Notes: generated by a model from the letters alone, not told the origin. Counted from the stretch's first letter, positions 17,148 through 26,552 are shown. The stretch is 64,000 nt of DNA from Dyadobacter sp. Leaf189 (GCF_001424405.1 NZ_LMPS01000001.1:334522-398521); one strand, 5' to 3'. Program-made: numbers and translations.

Positions 17148-18341
17148 ATGTCCCTAGAACAAACTTGGCGGTGGTTTGGGCCTAATGATCCTGTTTCTTT
17201 GCAGGATATCAGACAGGCAGGCGCCACCGGAATCGTAACAGCATTGCACCACATCCCCAACGGTCAGATTTGGGAGGTAGATGAAATTTTAGCAAGAAAA
17301 GAAATGATCGGGCAGGCCGGGCTTACCTGGTCTGTAGTCGAAAGTGTGCCTGTGCATGAGGCTATCAAAACGCGTACGGGAGATTTTGAAAAGTATATTC
17401 TCAATTATCAGCAAAGTCTCCGCAACCTTGGGGCATGCGGTATTGACACGGTCTGCTACAACTTCATGCCGATCCTCGACTGGACAAGAACGGACCTGGA
17501 CGCGCCTATGAAAGACGGATCGACAGGATTACGGTTTGATGCCGCGCAGTTTGCTGCCTTTGATCTTTATCTGCTAAACAGGCCGGAAGCGCAGGAACTG
17601 TATACCGACGAGCAGAAATCAAAAGCGAAAAGCTGGCTTGATGCTGCCAGGGAAGAAGACGTGCAGCGATTGGTCCGGAATATAATCGCGGGATTACCGG
17701 GTTCCGAAGAGAGTTTTACAATCGAAGAGTTCCGGAAAGTGCTTGACACTTACAAGAAAATCGGCGATCTGGAATTGAGAACGCATTTGTACCAGTTTAT
17801 TCAGGCAATAGGTCCCGTAGCAGCAGAAGCGGGTATCAGACTGGCCATTCACCCTGACGATCCTCCGTATCCTATTTTGGGTTTGCCGCGCGTGGTAAGT
17901 ACTGAAACCGACGCGATGATGCTGCTGGAAGCTTACGATAACCAGGCAAACGGCATTTGTTTTTGCACGGGATCGTATGGTGTTCGGGCGGATAACGACC
18001 TGGCAGGAATGGTGGAAAGACTGGGAAGCAAGATTCATTTCATTCATTTGCGCGCGACGCGGAGAGAACGCGACGGGAGCTTTTACGAAGCCGATCACCT
18101 GGACGGCGACGTAGATATGTACAGTGTCATGAAGGGGCTTGTTTTGGAACAAAAAAGGAGAAAAGAAGAAGGGAGAACTGACCTCCGCATGCCTTTTCGA
18201 CCAGATCACGGACACCGCATGCTCGATGACCTGACAACCGGAAAGCGTACTAATCCCGGATATACAGCAATCGGCCGCTTGCGTGGGCTCGCGGAACTAC
18301 GTGGACTGGAATACGGAATTGAAAGAGGGTTGAATAATTGA
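17148..18341 (+). CDS. uxuA: Mannonate dehydratase
   Basis: This 397-residue enzyme dehydrates D-mannonate to 2-keto-3-deoxy-D-gluconate. The start [18 protein letters not shown] and the segments [45 protein letters not shown] and [11 protein letters not shown] are characteristic of UxuA, a TIM-barrel enzyme using Fe2+ or Mn2+. The length equals that of the E. coli enzyme. It is followed by uxaC, kdgK and eda on the same strand, which together form a nearly complete glucuronate route. A fructuronate reductase gene (uxuB) is not in this cluster; uxaB is present instead. Confidence 0.97.
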   Translation: MSLEQTWRWFGPNDPVSLQDIRQAGATGIVTALHHIPNGQIWEVDEILARKEMIGQAGLTWSVVESVPVHEAIKTRTGDFEKYILNYQQSLRNLGACGIDTVCYNFMPILDWTRTDLDAPMKDGSTGLRFDAAQFAAFDLYLLNRPEAQELYTDEQKSKAKSWLDAAREEDVQRLVRNIIAGLPGSEESFTIEEFRKVLDTYKKIGDLELRTHLYQFIQAIGPVAAEAGIRLAIHPDDPPYPILGLPRVVSTETDAMMLLEAYDNQANGICFCTGSYGVRADNDLAGMVERLGSKIHFIHLRATRRERDGSFYEADHLDGDVDMYSVMKGLVLEQKRRKEEGRTDLRMPFRPDHGHRMLDDLTTGKRTNPGYTAIGRLRGLAELRGLEYGIERGLNN

Positions 18342-18351
18342 ACCTCCCGAA

Positions 18352-18371
18352 CCCCCAAAGGGGGCAGGGGG
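18352..18371. repeat. C5/G5 hairpin in the uxuA-uxaC gap
   Basis: CCCCC-AAA-GGGGG (18352-18364) followed by a second G5 run forms a small hairpin in the 53-bp gap. Such C-run/G-run elements are common between Bacteroidota genes and could reduce read-through or be a dispersed repeat. It lacks a T-run on the plus strand. Confidence 0.5.
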
Positions 18372-18394
18372 TATAAGAGAAAAAGCTCACTAAG

Positions 18395-19819
18395 ATGACA
18401 ACAATCGCTACCGCACAAAAGACATTCATCAGCGAAGATTTTCTCCTTCGCTCAGAAACAGCGCGTGTTCTTTACCATGAATATGCGAAGGAAATGCCGA
18501 TCATAGATTATCACTGCCATTTGCCGCCCGACCAGATCGCAGCGGACAGGCAATTCGATAATCTTACGCAGATATGGTTGTATGGCGATCATTACAAATG
18601 GCGGGCAATGCGGGCTAATGGTATTAATGAACGCTACTGTACAGGTGAGGCAAGCGATTGGGAAAAGTTTGAGCAGTGGGGCGCTACGGTACCTTATACG
18701 ATGCGGAACCCGCTCTACCACTGGACCCACCTTGAATTGCTCAGGTACTTCGATGTGGATATCCTGCTCAATAAGGATACTGCCCGGGAAATTTATGAAG
18801 AGTGCTCTGCCAAATTGAAGCAGCCTGATTTTTCAGTAAAAAGCCTGCTTAATAAAATGAATGTGAAGGTAATCTGTACCACGGATGATCCGACAGATTC
18901 TCTTGAATATCACAAGCTGATAGAAAAAAGCGGGTTTAATATCAAGGTACTTCCAACCTTCCGGCCGGACAAGGCGATGCTCCTGATCGATAGTCCGGAA
19001 GATTTCAATGCTTATCTGGAGAAACTGGCGGCAAGTTCCGGGAAGTCGTCAATCTCAGATTATAACGATCTTTTGGCGGCGCTTCAAAACCGTCACGATT
19101 TCTTTGCTTCTATGGGCGGGCGGCTTTCAGATCATGGACTGGAACATATTTACGCGAGCTTCGACGAGGAGGCAGCTAAAAATGCATTCAATGTAACCAG
19201 GTCGGGGCAGCTCGCAAGCGAGGCGGATCGTATTGCATTCAAGTCAATGTTACTTTTTGATCTTGCCAAAATGGACCATGCAAAGTCGTGGACGCAGCAA
19301 TTTCATTTAGGTGCATTGCGGAACAACAATGCACGAATGCTACGGGAACTTGGACCTGATACCGGCTGGGATTCTATCGGAGATTATAGCCAGGCGCAGG
19401 CGCTATCGAAGTTCCTGAACAAGCTGGATTCTACCGATCAACTTGCTAAAACAGTACTTTACAACCTCAATCCGGCAGATAACGAAGTGCTGGCCACAAT
19501 GACGGGCAACTACAATGATGGTACCGTAGCGGGCAAAATGCAATTCGGTTCGGGCTGGTGGTTTCTGGACCAGAAAGACGGAATGGAGCGGCAAATGAAT
19601 GCATTATCGAACATGGGACTACTCAGCCGCTTTGTTGGAATGCTGACTGATTCTCGCAGCTTCTTGTCTTACCCGCGTCACGAATATTTCAGAAGGATAT
19701 TGTGTAACCTGATCGGGAACGATGTGGACAATGGTGAGTTGCCAAATGATATTCCGTGGCTGGGTAAAATGGTACAGGATATCTCGTATCACAATGCCAG
19801 CAGGTATTTTGATTTTTGA
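18395..19819 (+). CDS. uxaC: Glucuronate (uronate) isomerase
   Basis: This 474-residue enzyme interconverts D-glucuronate with D-fructuronate and D-galacturonate with D-tagaturonate. UxaC signatures are clear: PIIDYHCHLPPDQIAADRQFDNL near the N-terminus (metal-binding HCHL), CTTDDPTDSLEYH, FRPDKAM, and the C-terminal DSRSFLSYPRHEYFRRILCNLIG. It belongs to the amidohydrolase-fold superfamily. The length matches the family. It lies 53 bp after uxuA and is followed by a hairpin and the kdgK gene. It serves both hexuronate branches, so it does not tell which substrate is native. Confidence 0.97.
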   Translation: MTTIATAQKTFISEDFLLRSETARVLYHEYAKEMPIIDYHCHLPPDQIAADRQFDNLTQIWLYGDHYKWRAMRANGINERYCTGEASDWEKFEQWGATVPYTMRNPLYHWTHLELLRYFDVDILLNKDTAREIYEECSAKLKQPDFSVKSLLNKMNVKVICTTDDPTDSLEYHKLIEKSGFNIKVLPTFRPDKAMLLIDSPEDFNAYLEKLAASSGKSSISDYNDLLAALQNRHDFFASMGGRLSDHGLEHIYASFDEEAAKNAFNVTRSGQLASEADRIAFKSMLLFDLAKMDHAKSWTQQFHLGALRNNNARMLRELGPDTGWDSIGDYSQAQALSKFLNKLDSTDQLAKTVLYNLNPADNEVLATMTGNYNDGTVAGKMQFGSGWWFLDQKDGMERQMNALSNMGLLSRFVGMLTDSRSFLSYPRHEYFRRILCNLIGNDVDNGELPNDIPWLGKMVQDISYHNASRYFDF

Positions 19820-19852
19820 AAAAAAACTAGATTCTCATAAAATGTAATTAGA

Positions 19853-19882
19853 TAGCCCAGACTCTTAGTTGTGGGCTATTTT
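19853..19882 (+). terminator. Probable weak terminator after uxaC
   Basis: TAGCCCA (19853-19859) pairs with TGGGCTA (19872-19878) around a 12-base loop and is followed by four T. It is a 7-bp stem, so termination may be partial before kdgK. Confidence 0.5.
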
Positions 19883-19894
19883 GATGTTAAGTGT

Positions 19895-19902
19895 TATTTT
19901 TG
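19895..19902 (+). promoter_or_regulatory. Candidate -7 element for kdgK
   Basis: TATTTTTG is an exact TAnnTTTG match, 65 bases before the kdgK ATG and just after the uxaC terminator-like hairpin. The -33 box is weak (TTG at 23-base spacing). Confidence 0.35.
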
Positions 19903-19967
19903 ATCAATTCTTAACCTTTACCAACGCCTCTTCAAAGCTGATTTGTACGAAAGGCATTATCTAAAAT

Positions 19968-20963
19968 ATGGCTCAAATAGTTTCTTTCGGTGAAGTCCTG
20001 ATGCGGCTCTCCACTCCCGGTTTCTCCCGTTTTGAACAGGCACGGCAACTTAACGTTACCTATGCAGGCGGCGAGGCGAATGTTTCAACGGCACTTGCTT
20101 ACTGGGGACATCATACTGCTCACGTAACCCGTTTTCCTGATTCTCCAATTGGTCGGGCTGCGGCGCAGTACCTGCAATTTCACGGTGTTGATATTTCACA
20201 TATCATCTACGGCGGGCCGAGAATGGCAGTATACTTTCTTGAAATGGGAGCTGCATTGCGCGGAAGTCAGATCGTGTATGATCGCGCGAATTCCTCATTG
20301 GCGGAAATCGATCCGAAAGAAATTGATTGGGAAAGTATCCTGAAAGATGCCAAATGGTTCCACTGGGCAGGGATTACACCTGCATTGTCACAAGGCGCAG
20401 CAGATGCATTGCTGGACGGGATCAAAGTTGCCAGAAAGTACGGACTGACCGTTTCAGGAGATATATTCTATCGGGCGAATCTGTGGAAGTACGGCAAAAA
20501 GCCATCAGACATTTTGCCGGAGCTTACTGCGGGAACTGACATCGTGATTGCAAACAAGGAGAATATTAAAGAGATTTTCGGCATTGAAGGAAACGATTTC
20601 CGGGAGTCCTGCGTCAACTTACAGAAGGCTTATCCGCAGGTTAGCACAGTTGTCGATACAAAAAGAACCTCTATAAGTGCCTCCCACAATCTGCTGCGGG
20701 CTTATTTGTGGAATGGAAGCGAACTCCTGGAAACAGAGGATATCGAGATTAACCCGATTATTGACAGGGTAGGAGGCGGAGATGCTTTTATTGCCGGTCT
20801 GATTCACGGATTGATCACTTTCAACGATCAGCAAAAAGCATTGGAGTTCGGAGTTGCAGCGTCCGCATTGAAGCATACGATAGAAGGAGATGCATTGATC
20901 TCGACGATTGACGAAGTGGAAGCGATCAGGCAGGGTGAAACTTCGGGTAGAATTAAAAGATAA
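19968..20963 (+). CDS. kdgK: 2-keto-3-deoxygluconate kinase
   Basis: This 331-residue PfkB/ribokinase-family sugar kinase is predicted to phosphorylate KDG to KDPG. It opens with the family start VSFGEVLMRLSTPG, has the substrate-side GGEANVSTALAYWG motif near 32-45, and ends with the anion-hole and catalytic motif DRVGGGDAFIAGLIHG near 264. Its place between uxaC and the KDPG aldolase gene makes KDG the obvious substrate among PfkB sugars. The aldolase gene starts 39 bp downstream, so the two are probably one transcript, possibly from a promoter in front of kdgK. Confidence 0.93.
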   Translation: MAQIVSFGEVLMRLSTPGFSRFEQARQLNVTYAGGEANVSTALAYWGHHTAHVTRFPDSPIGRAAAQYLQFHGVDISHIIYGGPRMAVYFLEMGAALRGSQIVYDRANSSLAEIDPKEIDWESILKDAKWFHWAGITPALSQGAADALLDGIKVARKYGLTVSGDIFYRANLWKYGKKPSDILPELTAGTDIVIANKENIKEIFGIEGNDFRESCVNLQKAYPQVSTVVDTKRTSISASHNLLRAYLWNGSELLETEDIEINPIIDRVGGGDAFIAGLIHGLITFNDQQKALEFGVAASALKHTIEGDALISTIDEVEAIRQGETSGRIKR

Positions 20964-21002
20964 AAATCAGGTACCCGGTAACGCGGGGTCACAAGCATTA
21001 TT

Positions 21003-21668
21003 ATGGATAAAGAAACAACACTGGTACTATTGAACGAAGTGGGTATTGTGCCCCTGTTCTATCATGCCGATATAGAAGTTGCCAAGGAGATTGTTAATGC
21101 AAGCTACCGTGGCGGCGCGAGAGCAATTGAATTTACAAATCGCGGGGAGAACGCATTTACCGTTTTCAAGGAACTGCTGGCATATACGAAGGAAAGCTTG
21201 CCAGGACTTTCCCTTGGAATTGGTACCATTTATGATGCTGAGACTGCTCAGAAATTCATAGATGCGGGGACAGATTTCATTGTAACACCTTGTCTCAACC
21301 CGGCAGTTGGGAGTGCCTGCGCACAGGCGAATATACCCTGGATTCCGGGCGTGGCTACGCTTACAGAGATATATAATGCGCAGCAGGCGGGTGCAGAGGT
21401 AGTTAAGTTGTTTCCGGGAGATGTTGTAGGATCCGCATTTGTAAGGGCTATTCGTGGACCAATGCCAAAAGTGAAGATTATGGTAACCGGCGGAGTGCAG
21501 CCGACACGCGAAAGTATTAGCGAGTGGTTTGGCGCTGGCGTATATGCAGTCGGCCTGGGTTCCAACCTGTTTCCAAAGGACATTGTTGCAGAAGGAAACT
21601 ATCCCTGGATCGAGCAAAAAGTAGCCGAAAGTATCGCGCTCGTCAAAGAATTCCGTCAGAACAGCTAG
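21003..21668 (+). CDS. eda: KDPG / 4-hydroxy-2-oxoglutarate aldolase
   Basis: This 221-residue class I aldolase splits 2-keto-3-deoxy-6-phosphogluconate into pyruvate and glyceraldehyde-3-phosphate. The Schiff-base lysine sits in VVKLFPGD (about residue 133), the catalytic Glu in AIEFTNRGENAF, and phosphate contacts in MVTGGVQPTRESISEW. The length is normal for the trimeric KDPG aldolase family. It is the last step of the hexuronate route encoded here and ends at a hairpin shared with the convergent uxaB gene. Confidence 0.95.
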   Translation: MDKETTLVLLNEVGIVPLFYHADIEVAKEIVNASYRGGARAIEFTNRGENAFTVFKELLAYTKESLPGLSLGIGTIYDAETAQKFIDAGTDFIVTPCLNPAVGSACAQANIPWIPGVATLTEIYNAQQAGAEVVKLFPGDVVGSAFVRAIRGPMPKVKIMVTGGVQPTRESISEWFGAGVYAVGLGSNLFPKDIVAEGNYPWIEQKVAESIALVKEFRQNS

Positions 21669-21693
21669 GAGCTTTTGGCATAATAAAACTTCT

Positions 21694-21728
21694 CAGGCGG
21701 ACCAGAAATCAGCACTCCGGTCCGCCTG
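21694..21728. terminator. Bidirectional hairpin between eda and uxaB
   Basis: A perfect 10-bp GC-rich stem (21694-21703 with 21719-21728) lies in the 70-bp gap between two convergent genes. No long T-run follows on the plus strand, but its position makes it a likely shared transcription end. Confidence 0.7.
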
Positions 21729-21738
21729 GAACTAACTC

Positions 21739-23235
21739 CTAATTCTTCGGAATAATTGTCAGTACTTCTGCATTCTCAGCCATGTTTTCCTTTACTGCAT
21801 TGGCGAAGCCGGGGAGCAATGTCAGGTCAGTATCCCATAACTCAATATCGCTCATTACCTGTTCGGCAAGGTCCACCGGTGAAGCGGCATTCCTCCATTT
21901 CTCGTCAAAATAAGCGGCAGAGTCGCAACGGATCGAGTAAGGGCGTCCATCCAGATCTCCGTAATAGTTGCCGTCTTTATGCACCACCGGTTTCATGAAT
22001 TTCAGAAAAGCGGCAAAGCCTTTTGCAAATAGCAGCGGCGGCTGGTCTGAATGCTTGTAGTGTTCCAGCAGAGTAGGAACGTTACGCATTTTCATCTTCG
22101 CCGTGTATTGTACGGTAATATCAATCAGCTGGTGCCTGATAAATGGGTTGCGGAAACGATCCAGTACCTGGCTTCCAAAATCCCTTGCGCGTGCCGGGTC
22201 TACCGGGTAAGGTATTGCAGGGGCAAGCTCATTAAGCATCAGGTTTGTTACAAAACTGGCAGTTTCTGGTGTCTCCATATTCTCACGCACAGTTTCCAGT
22301 CCATGCAAATAGCAGAGTCCCGCAGACAATGTATGCGTACCATTCAGCAGGCGCAGCTTCAACTCGCGATGCAGATCGATATCATGTTCAATCACGACCC
22401 CGCTGTCTGCTTCCGCGAAACTGAGCACGGAGCGGATATATGCATCGCCTTCAATCGCCCATAGGCTGTACACTTCTGATATAATCATCAGATCATCTTG
22501 AAAACCAAGCTTTCCTGAAAGTTCTTCTATACTCTCTGCATCAGGTTTACCGGGAACAATACGGTCTACAAGCGAGCTGCAAAAATGGTTTGCATTTTCG
22601 AGCCAGCTGATGAATGCATCTTCAAGCTGGTGACGCGAAGCTTGCTCCATTACAATCGAGCGTAATTTTGGCCCGTTTCCTACAATTAACTCCGTAGGTA
22701 CAATCACCATTCCCGATTCTTCTGACCCGCCGAAAGTTTTAAAGCGCTCATACAAATACGCGGTTAACTTACCTGGGAATGAAGCAGGAGGTGAGGCAAA
22801 AATATCGTCATCGGTCAGCTGAATGCCCACCTCCGTGGTATTGGATATCACAATTCGTATTGCGGGATCAGCAGCGCATTTTAATATGTCGGCCCATTCC
22901 GTACTGGCGCTCAGGGTCCGGCTGATTGAAGCATTAATGACGGTTTCGTCCACCTGCCGCCCGTTGTCGATCCCGCGAATGCTATGCGAGTACAGGTTTT
23001 GTTGTTGTTTAAATGCGTCTGTTCCGCCGCTTCCGGTGGACTTTACAACCACAATCCTTCCATTGAAAATCGCTTTCTGATTAGCCTTATTTACGAAATA
23101 ATCGGGCAAGCCACGCAAAAGCACGCCTGTGCCAAACTGGATGATTTTTTCGGGCAAAGCAAGCAGCTGCCGGTGATTTGGCAGCAGGTCAGGACGTTGA
23201 TCCAGGAGTTCGGGTGAAAGTTGCGGTAAAGACAT
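21739..23235 (-). CDS. uxaB: Tagaturonate reductase (altronate oxidoreductase)
   Basis: This 498-residue NAD-dependent long-chain mannitol dehydrogenase-family enzyme reduces D-tagaturonate to D-altronate. UxaB-type signatures include PEKIIQFGTGVLLRGLPDYF at the cofactor site, IVISNTTEVGIQLTDDD, IVPTELIVGNG, and NHFCSSLVDRIVPG. Start: ATG at 23235 (MSLPQLSPELL); the longer frame to 23292 has no support. It faces eda and is in the same locus, yet its product altronate would need altronate dehydratase (uxaA), which is not in this window. Fructuronate reductase activity is a possible alternative, but the sequence looks like UxaB rather than UxuB. Confidence 0.9.
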   Translation of the reverse strand: MSLPQLSPELLDQRPDLLPNHRQLLALPEKIIQFGTGVLLRGLPDYFVNKANQKAIFNGRIVVVKSTGSGGTDAFKQQQNLYSHSIRGIDNGRQVDETVINASISRTLSASTEWADILKCAADPAIRIVISNTTEVGIQLTDDDIFASPPASFPGKLTAYLYERFKTFGGSEESGMVIVPTELIVGNGPKLRSIVMEQASRHQLEDAFISWLENANHFCSSLVDRIVPGKPDAESIEELSGKLGFQDDLMIISEVYSLWAIEGDAYIRSVLSFAEADSGVVIEHDIDLHRELKLRLLNGTHTLSAGLCYLHGLETVRENMETPETASFVTNLMLNELAPAIPYPVDPARARDFGSQVLDRFRNPFIRHQLIDITVQYTAKMKMRNVPTLLEHYKHSDQPPLLFAKGFAAFLKFMKPVVHKDGNYYGDLDGRPYSIRCDSAAYFDEKWRNAASPVDLAEQVMSDIELWDTDLTLLPGFANAVKENMAENAEVLTIIPKN

Positions 23236-23290
23236 TTTTAAAGAAATAAGTACATTAATGTGACGCCAATTACAAATGGTAACCCCTAAC

Positions 23291-23318
23291 AAAAAAGAGG
23301 CGCCATCAAGCGCCTCTT
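23291..23318 (-). terminator. Rho-independent terminator of lon
   Basis: A 9-bp stem (23296-23304 region with 23310-23318) with a short loop is followed, in the lon direction, by a run of six T. It begins 29 bases after the lon stop codon. Confidence 0.85.
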
Positions 23319-23346
23319 CAATTATCTATATCCTAAAAAACCGAGC

Positions 23347-25869
23347 CTAAGCATCAATGGTAACAAAGCCACTTTCTTCCTTTTCTTTCTTCTCGTCAGG
23401 GAAAACAAACTTGATCGGATTTTTAACCTTCTCAGGCAGCAATGCAATCGCAAGTACTTCGTCGATCGTGTCAACATAATGGAACGACAGGTCCTTAATG
23501 TAGTTCGCCGGTACTTCTTCTACATCCTTCCGGTTTTTAAGACAAAGAATGATCTCCTTAACGCCCGCTCTGCGCGCTGCGAGTATCTTTTCTTTCACTC
23601 CTCCTACCGGAAGCACTTTCCCGCGCAACGTGATCTCACCGGTCATAGCGATATAAGGCTTAACCCGGCGCTGCGTGAAAATGGACGCCATTGAAGTTAC
23701 CATCGTCACCCCGGCCGAAGGTCCGTCTTTCGGAACAGCTCCTGCCGGAACGTGTACGTGAAGATCGTACTGGTTGAAGATCCGGTAATCAATGTCGAGC
23801 CTGTCTGCATTCGCTTTCAGGTAAGACAATGCAGCTACCGCTGATTCCTTCATTACATCGCCCAGTTGACCGGACAAGGTAAGGTTGCCTTTTCCACGGC
23901 TCAGGCTTGTTTCAATAAAAAGGATCTCGCCACCCACCGAAGTCCAGGCGAGGCCGGTTACTACGCCGGCAAAATCATTGTCCTGATAAAGATCTTTGTC
24001 AAATATTTCCGGACCCAGGAATTTTTCAACATGGTCAGCGCGGAGGGTTTTCGGATATTCCTGCTCCATTGCCACCGACTTAGCAATTTTCCGCACGACG
24101 GTACCTACTTTCTGTTCAAGGTTCCGCACTCCTGATTCCCTCGTATATCCTTCGGCAATGCGTAGCAATGCAGTATCGTCAATTTTCAGGTCGCCCGATT
24201 TTAGCCCGTGGTCTTTACGCTGCTTCGGAACGAGGTAGCGTTTTGCAATCTGCAATTTTTCTTCAATTGTGTAGCCCGTCATTTCAATAATCTCCATCCG
24301 GTCACGCAATGCAGGGTGGATCGTATCCAGCGAGTTGGCTGTCGCTACGAACAATACTTTGGAAAGATCGTATTCAACTTCCAGGTAGTTGTCGGTAAAA
24401 GAAGAGTTTTGCTCAGGATCAAGCACTTCCAGCAATGCAGAAGAAGGATCGCCTCGGTAATCGGAGCTTACTTTATCTATTTCATCCAGGATAAAGACCG
24501 GATTTGCTGAACCTGCTTTTTTAATGTTTTGGATGATCTTACCTGGCATTGCGCCGATGTAAGTCTTTCTGTGTCCGCGGATCTCGGCTTCATCATGTAC
24601 CCCACCCAGCGCCATTCTGATGTATTCACGGTTCAATGCTTTTGCAATGGACTTACCCAAAGAGGTTTTACCAACTCCCGGAGGTCCGTACAAGCAGAGG
24701 ATAGGCGCTTTCAGATTACCTTTAAGCTTCAAAACCGCGAGGTACTCAATAATTCGTTCTTTGACTTTTTCTAACCCGAAATGATCCGCATCAAGTACTT
24801 TCTGTGCGCGTACCAGATCGAAATTGTCTTTGGTATATTGTCCCCAGGGTAGATCCACCAGCGTCTCCAGGTAGTTCATTGTTACCGGGTACTCAGGCGC
24901 CATCGGGTTAATCCGCTGGAGTTTGTTCAGTTCTTTGTCAAAATGAATGCGAACCTGATCAGACCATTTTTTCTGGCTGGCTTTCAGGCGTATTTCGTCG
25001 AGATCACGCTCGGGACTATCCATTCCAAGCTCATCGTGCAATACTTTGATCTGCTGGCGAAGGAAATAATCGCGCTGCTGCTGGTCGATGTCTGAGCTGG
25101 CTTTTGTCTGAATTTCCCTTTTCAGTTCCAGCATTTCAATTTCCCGCATCATATACTGAAGCAGGAGTGTGGCCTGCTTGTGACCGTTTCTTTCTTCAAG
25201 GAGCTTTTGCTTGTCAGCAACCTCCACGTTGATGTTGGAAGAAAGGAAATGGATCAGGAAAATAGGGCTTTCGATATTGTCCAATGCAATGCGCGCCTCC
25301 TGAGGGATCTCAGGGTTCAGCCGCATGATCTTGTGTGCTCCGTCGCGCAGCGACTGTAGCAGCGCCTTCGACTCTTTCTTGGTAGGACCCACAAACGAAT
25401 CCTCAATCGCACGCACTTCCGCTGTGAGATAAGGCTCTTCATGAATGATATTCTTGATTTCGAAACGCTGCCTTCCCTGTACGATAATCGTCACATTTCC
25501 ATCGGGCAACGTGATCATTTTCAGGATCTGGGCAACTGTACCAATGTTGTAAAGATCTTCCGCGGTAGGATCTTCCTTGTTAGGAATAGCCTGCGTCACG
25601 GCACCAAGTATGCGCTGATTGATATCAGAATTACGATATATCTTTTTAACCAGACGGATCGCTTTTTGGCGCACTACGGTCACAGGAATAACCATTCCCG
25701 GGAAGAGTACAGTCTGTCTGATTGGTAAAATGGCAAGTTCATTCGGAAGTTCAAAAGGCTCATCGGAACCGTCGGGTCCGCCAAGTGGAACAATTTCGAG
25801 GCTATCCATGTCGGAATCAGACATTAGTAGCCGACTATATAAGTCAGAAGGTTCAAATTTCATAGGCAT
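23347..25869 (-). CDS. lon: Lon ATP-dependent protease
   Basis: This is an 840-residue, full-length Lon. The N-terminal substrate-binding LAN domain starts at LAILPIRQTVLFPGMVIPV. The AAA+ module has Walker A GPPGVGKTS and Walker B VFILDEIDKV, and the C-terminal peptidase has the Ser-Lys dyad in KDGPSAGVTM and GGVKEKILAARRAG. It degrades misfolded and regulatory proteins in the cytosol. ATG at 25869 and 25863 are both possible starts. A perfect 7-3-7 palindrome directly precedes the start (25870-25886) and may be a heat-shock operator. A strong terminator follows the gene. Confidence 0.97.
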   Translation of the reverse strand: MPMKFEPSDLYSRLLMSDSDMDSLEIVPLGGPDGSDEPFELPNELAILPIRQTVLFPGMVIPVTVVRQKAIRLVKKIYRNSDINQRILGAVTQAIPNKEDPTAEDLYNIGTVAQILKMITLPDGNVTIIVQGRQRFEIKNIIHEEPYLTAEVRAIEDSFVGPTKKESKALLQSLRDGAHKIMRLNPEIPQEARIALDNIESPIFLIHFLSSNINVEVADKQKLLEERNGHKQATLLLQYMMREIEMLELKREIQTKASSDIDQQQRDYFLRQQIKVLHDELGMDSPERDLDEIRLKASQKKWSDQVRIHFDKELNKLQRINPMAPEYPVTMNYLETLVDLPWGQYTKDNFDLVRAQKVLDADHFGLEKVKERIIEYLAVLKLKGNLKAPILCLYGPPGVGKTSLGKSIAKALNREYIRMALGGVHDEAEIRGHRKTYIGAMPGKIIQNIKKAGSANPVFILDEIDKVSSDYRGDPSSALLEVLDPEQNSSFTDNYLEVEYDLSKVLFVATANSLDTIHPALRDRMEIIEMTGYTIEEKLQIAKRYLVPKQRKDHGLKSGDLKIDDTALLRIAEGYTRESGVRNLEQKVGTVVRKIAKSVAMEQEYPKTLRADHVEKFLGPEIFDKDLYQDNDFAGVVTGLAWTSVGGEILFIETSLSRGKGNLTLSGQLGDVMKESAVAALSYLKANADRLDIDYRIFNQYDLHVHVPAGAVPKDGPSAGVTMVTSMASIFTQRRVKPYIAMTGEITLRGKVLPVGGVKEKILAARRAGVKEIILCLKNRKDVEEVPANYIKDLSFHYVDTIDEVLAIALLPEKVKNPIKFVFPDEKKEKEESGFVTIDA

Positions 25870-25886
25870 TCTGTCAAAATGACAGA
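25870..25886. promoter_or_regulatory. Palindrome at the lon start, possible operator
   Basis: TCTGTCA-AAA-TGACAGA is a perfect palindrome immediately upstream of the lon ATG, in the 5' untranslated region. The form resembles a binding site for a dimeric regulator. No regulator is encoded beside it. Confidence 0.5.
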
Positions 25887-25988
25887 TAATCTTTTCCCAA
25901 TATATAAATAAGGCCTTTCAAAAGAAAGGGAATAATAAAACAAAATAGCTATGCCAATTGGTGCTTGTCAGGTCGGTTTTGGCGGTTT

Positions 25989-26552
25989 TTAAAGTGCTTG
26001 TACGGTCTGGCCCTTTTTGAAAAGAAAGGTTTTTTTCTCCGATGCAAGCTTCAAATTCGTCATATTCACCTGATCGTCGAACACCTCCATCAGTGTGCTG
26101 TTTTGTAGACGGTAACCTTCGGTTTTTCCCTGAAACGGAATTTCCAGATAGATCCAGGTAGCGTCGTCCTCCTGCTCTTTTCCCACGTAATGCATAGCCA
26201 CAGGATTTTTACCCGCATCTGTTAGTACAAAGCCTTTTCGGATGTACTTCTCAACCAGCGGATCATTCTTGTCATTGTCTTTTACAACAAAGCGCTGGTT
26301 CCCGTTGCTCAGGGATAATCCTTTTTCAAGATCATCGGTAAAGATCCTGATGCTTACCTCAAAGGATTTTTGAGCAGGATTGAACTGCATGTGCGTTACC
26401 GAAACGTGGTACTCATGCTTCGAGGCAAAGGAGGTGAGAAGGAGGAAGGAGGAAAGGGAGAAAAGGAGGAAGGAGGCGGGAACACTCAATCCCTTCCTCC
26501 ATCCTCCCTTTCGTCCTTTCTCCCCTTTAAAAAACAGCTTTCCAAACATCAT
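25989..26552 (-). CDS. DUF6702-like exported protein
   Basis: This 187-residue protein starts at tandem ATGs (26552/26549) inside the 3' end of rseP, so the genes overlap by about 26 bp and are probably translationally coupled. A long basic N-region (GKLFFKGEKGRKGGWRKG) precedes a hydrophobic signal segment (SFLLFSLSSFLLLTSFA). The mature part begins near KHEYHVSVTHMQFNPAQKSFEVSIRIFTDDLEKGL, the hallmark of the DUF6702 family, a small Bacteroidota envelope beta-sandwich of unknown function. The signal region is encoded by a striking purine/pyrimidine tract. Confidence 0.82.
   Translation of the reverse strand: MMFGKLFFKGEKGRKGGWRKGLSVPASFLLFSLSSFLLLTSFASKHEYHVSVTHMQFNPAQKSFEVSIRIFTDDLEKGLSLSNGNQRFVVKDNDKNDPLVEKYIRKGFVLTDAGKNPVAMHYVGKEQEDDATWIYLEIPFQGKTEGYRLQNSTLMEVFDDQVNMTNLKLASEKKTFLFKKGQTVQAL
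26429..26527. repeat. GGA/TCC low-complexity tracts inside the DUF6702 signal-peptide region
   Basis: A nearly pure purine tract (26429-26480) built of GGAGGAA words is followed by a nearly pure pyrimidine tract (26491-26527) of TCCTCC words. The two are imperfectly complementary and can form a long hairpin. It covers the N-terminal coding part of the DUF6702 gene and just reaches the rseP stop. Confidence 0.75.
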
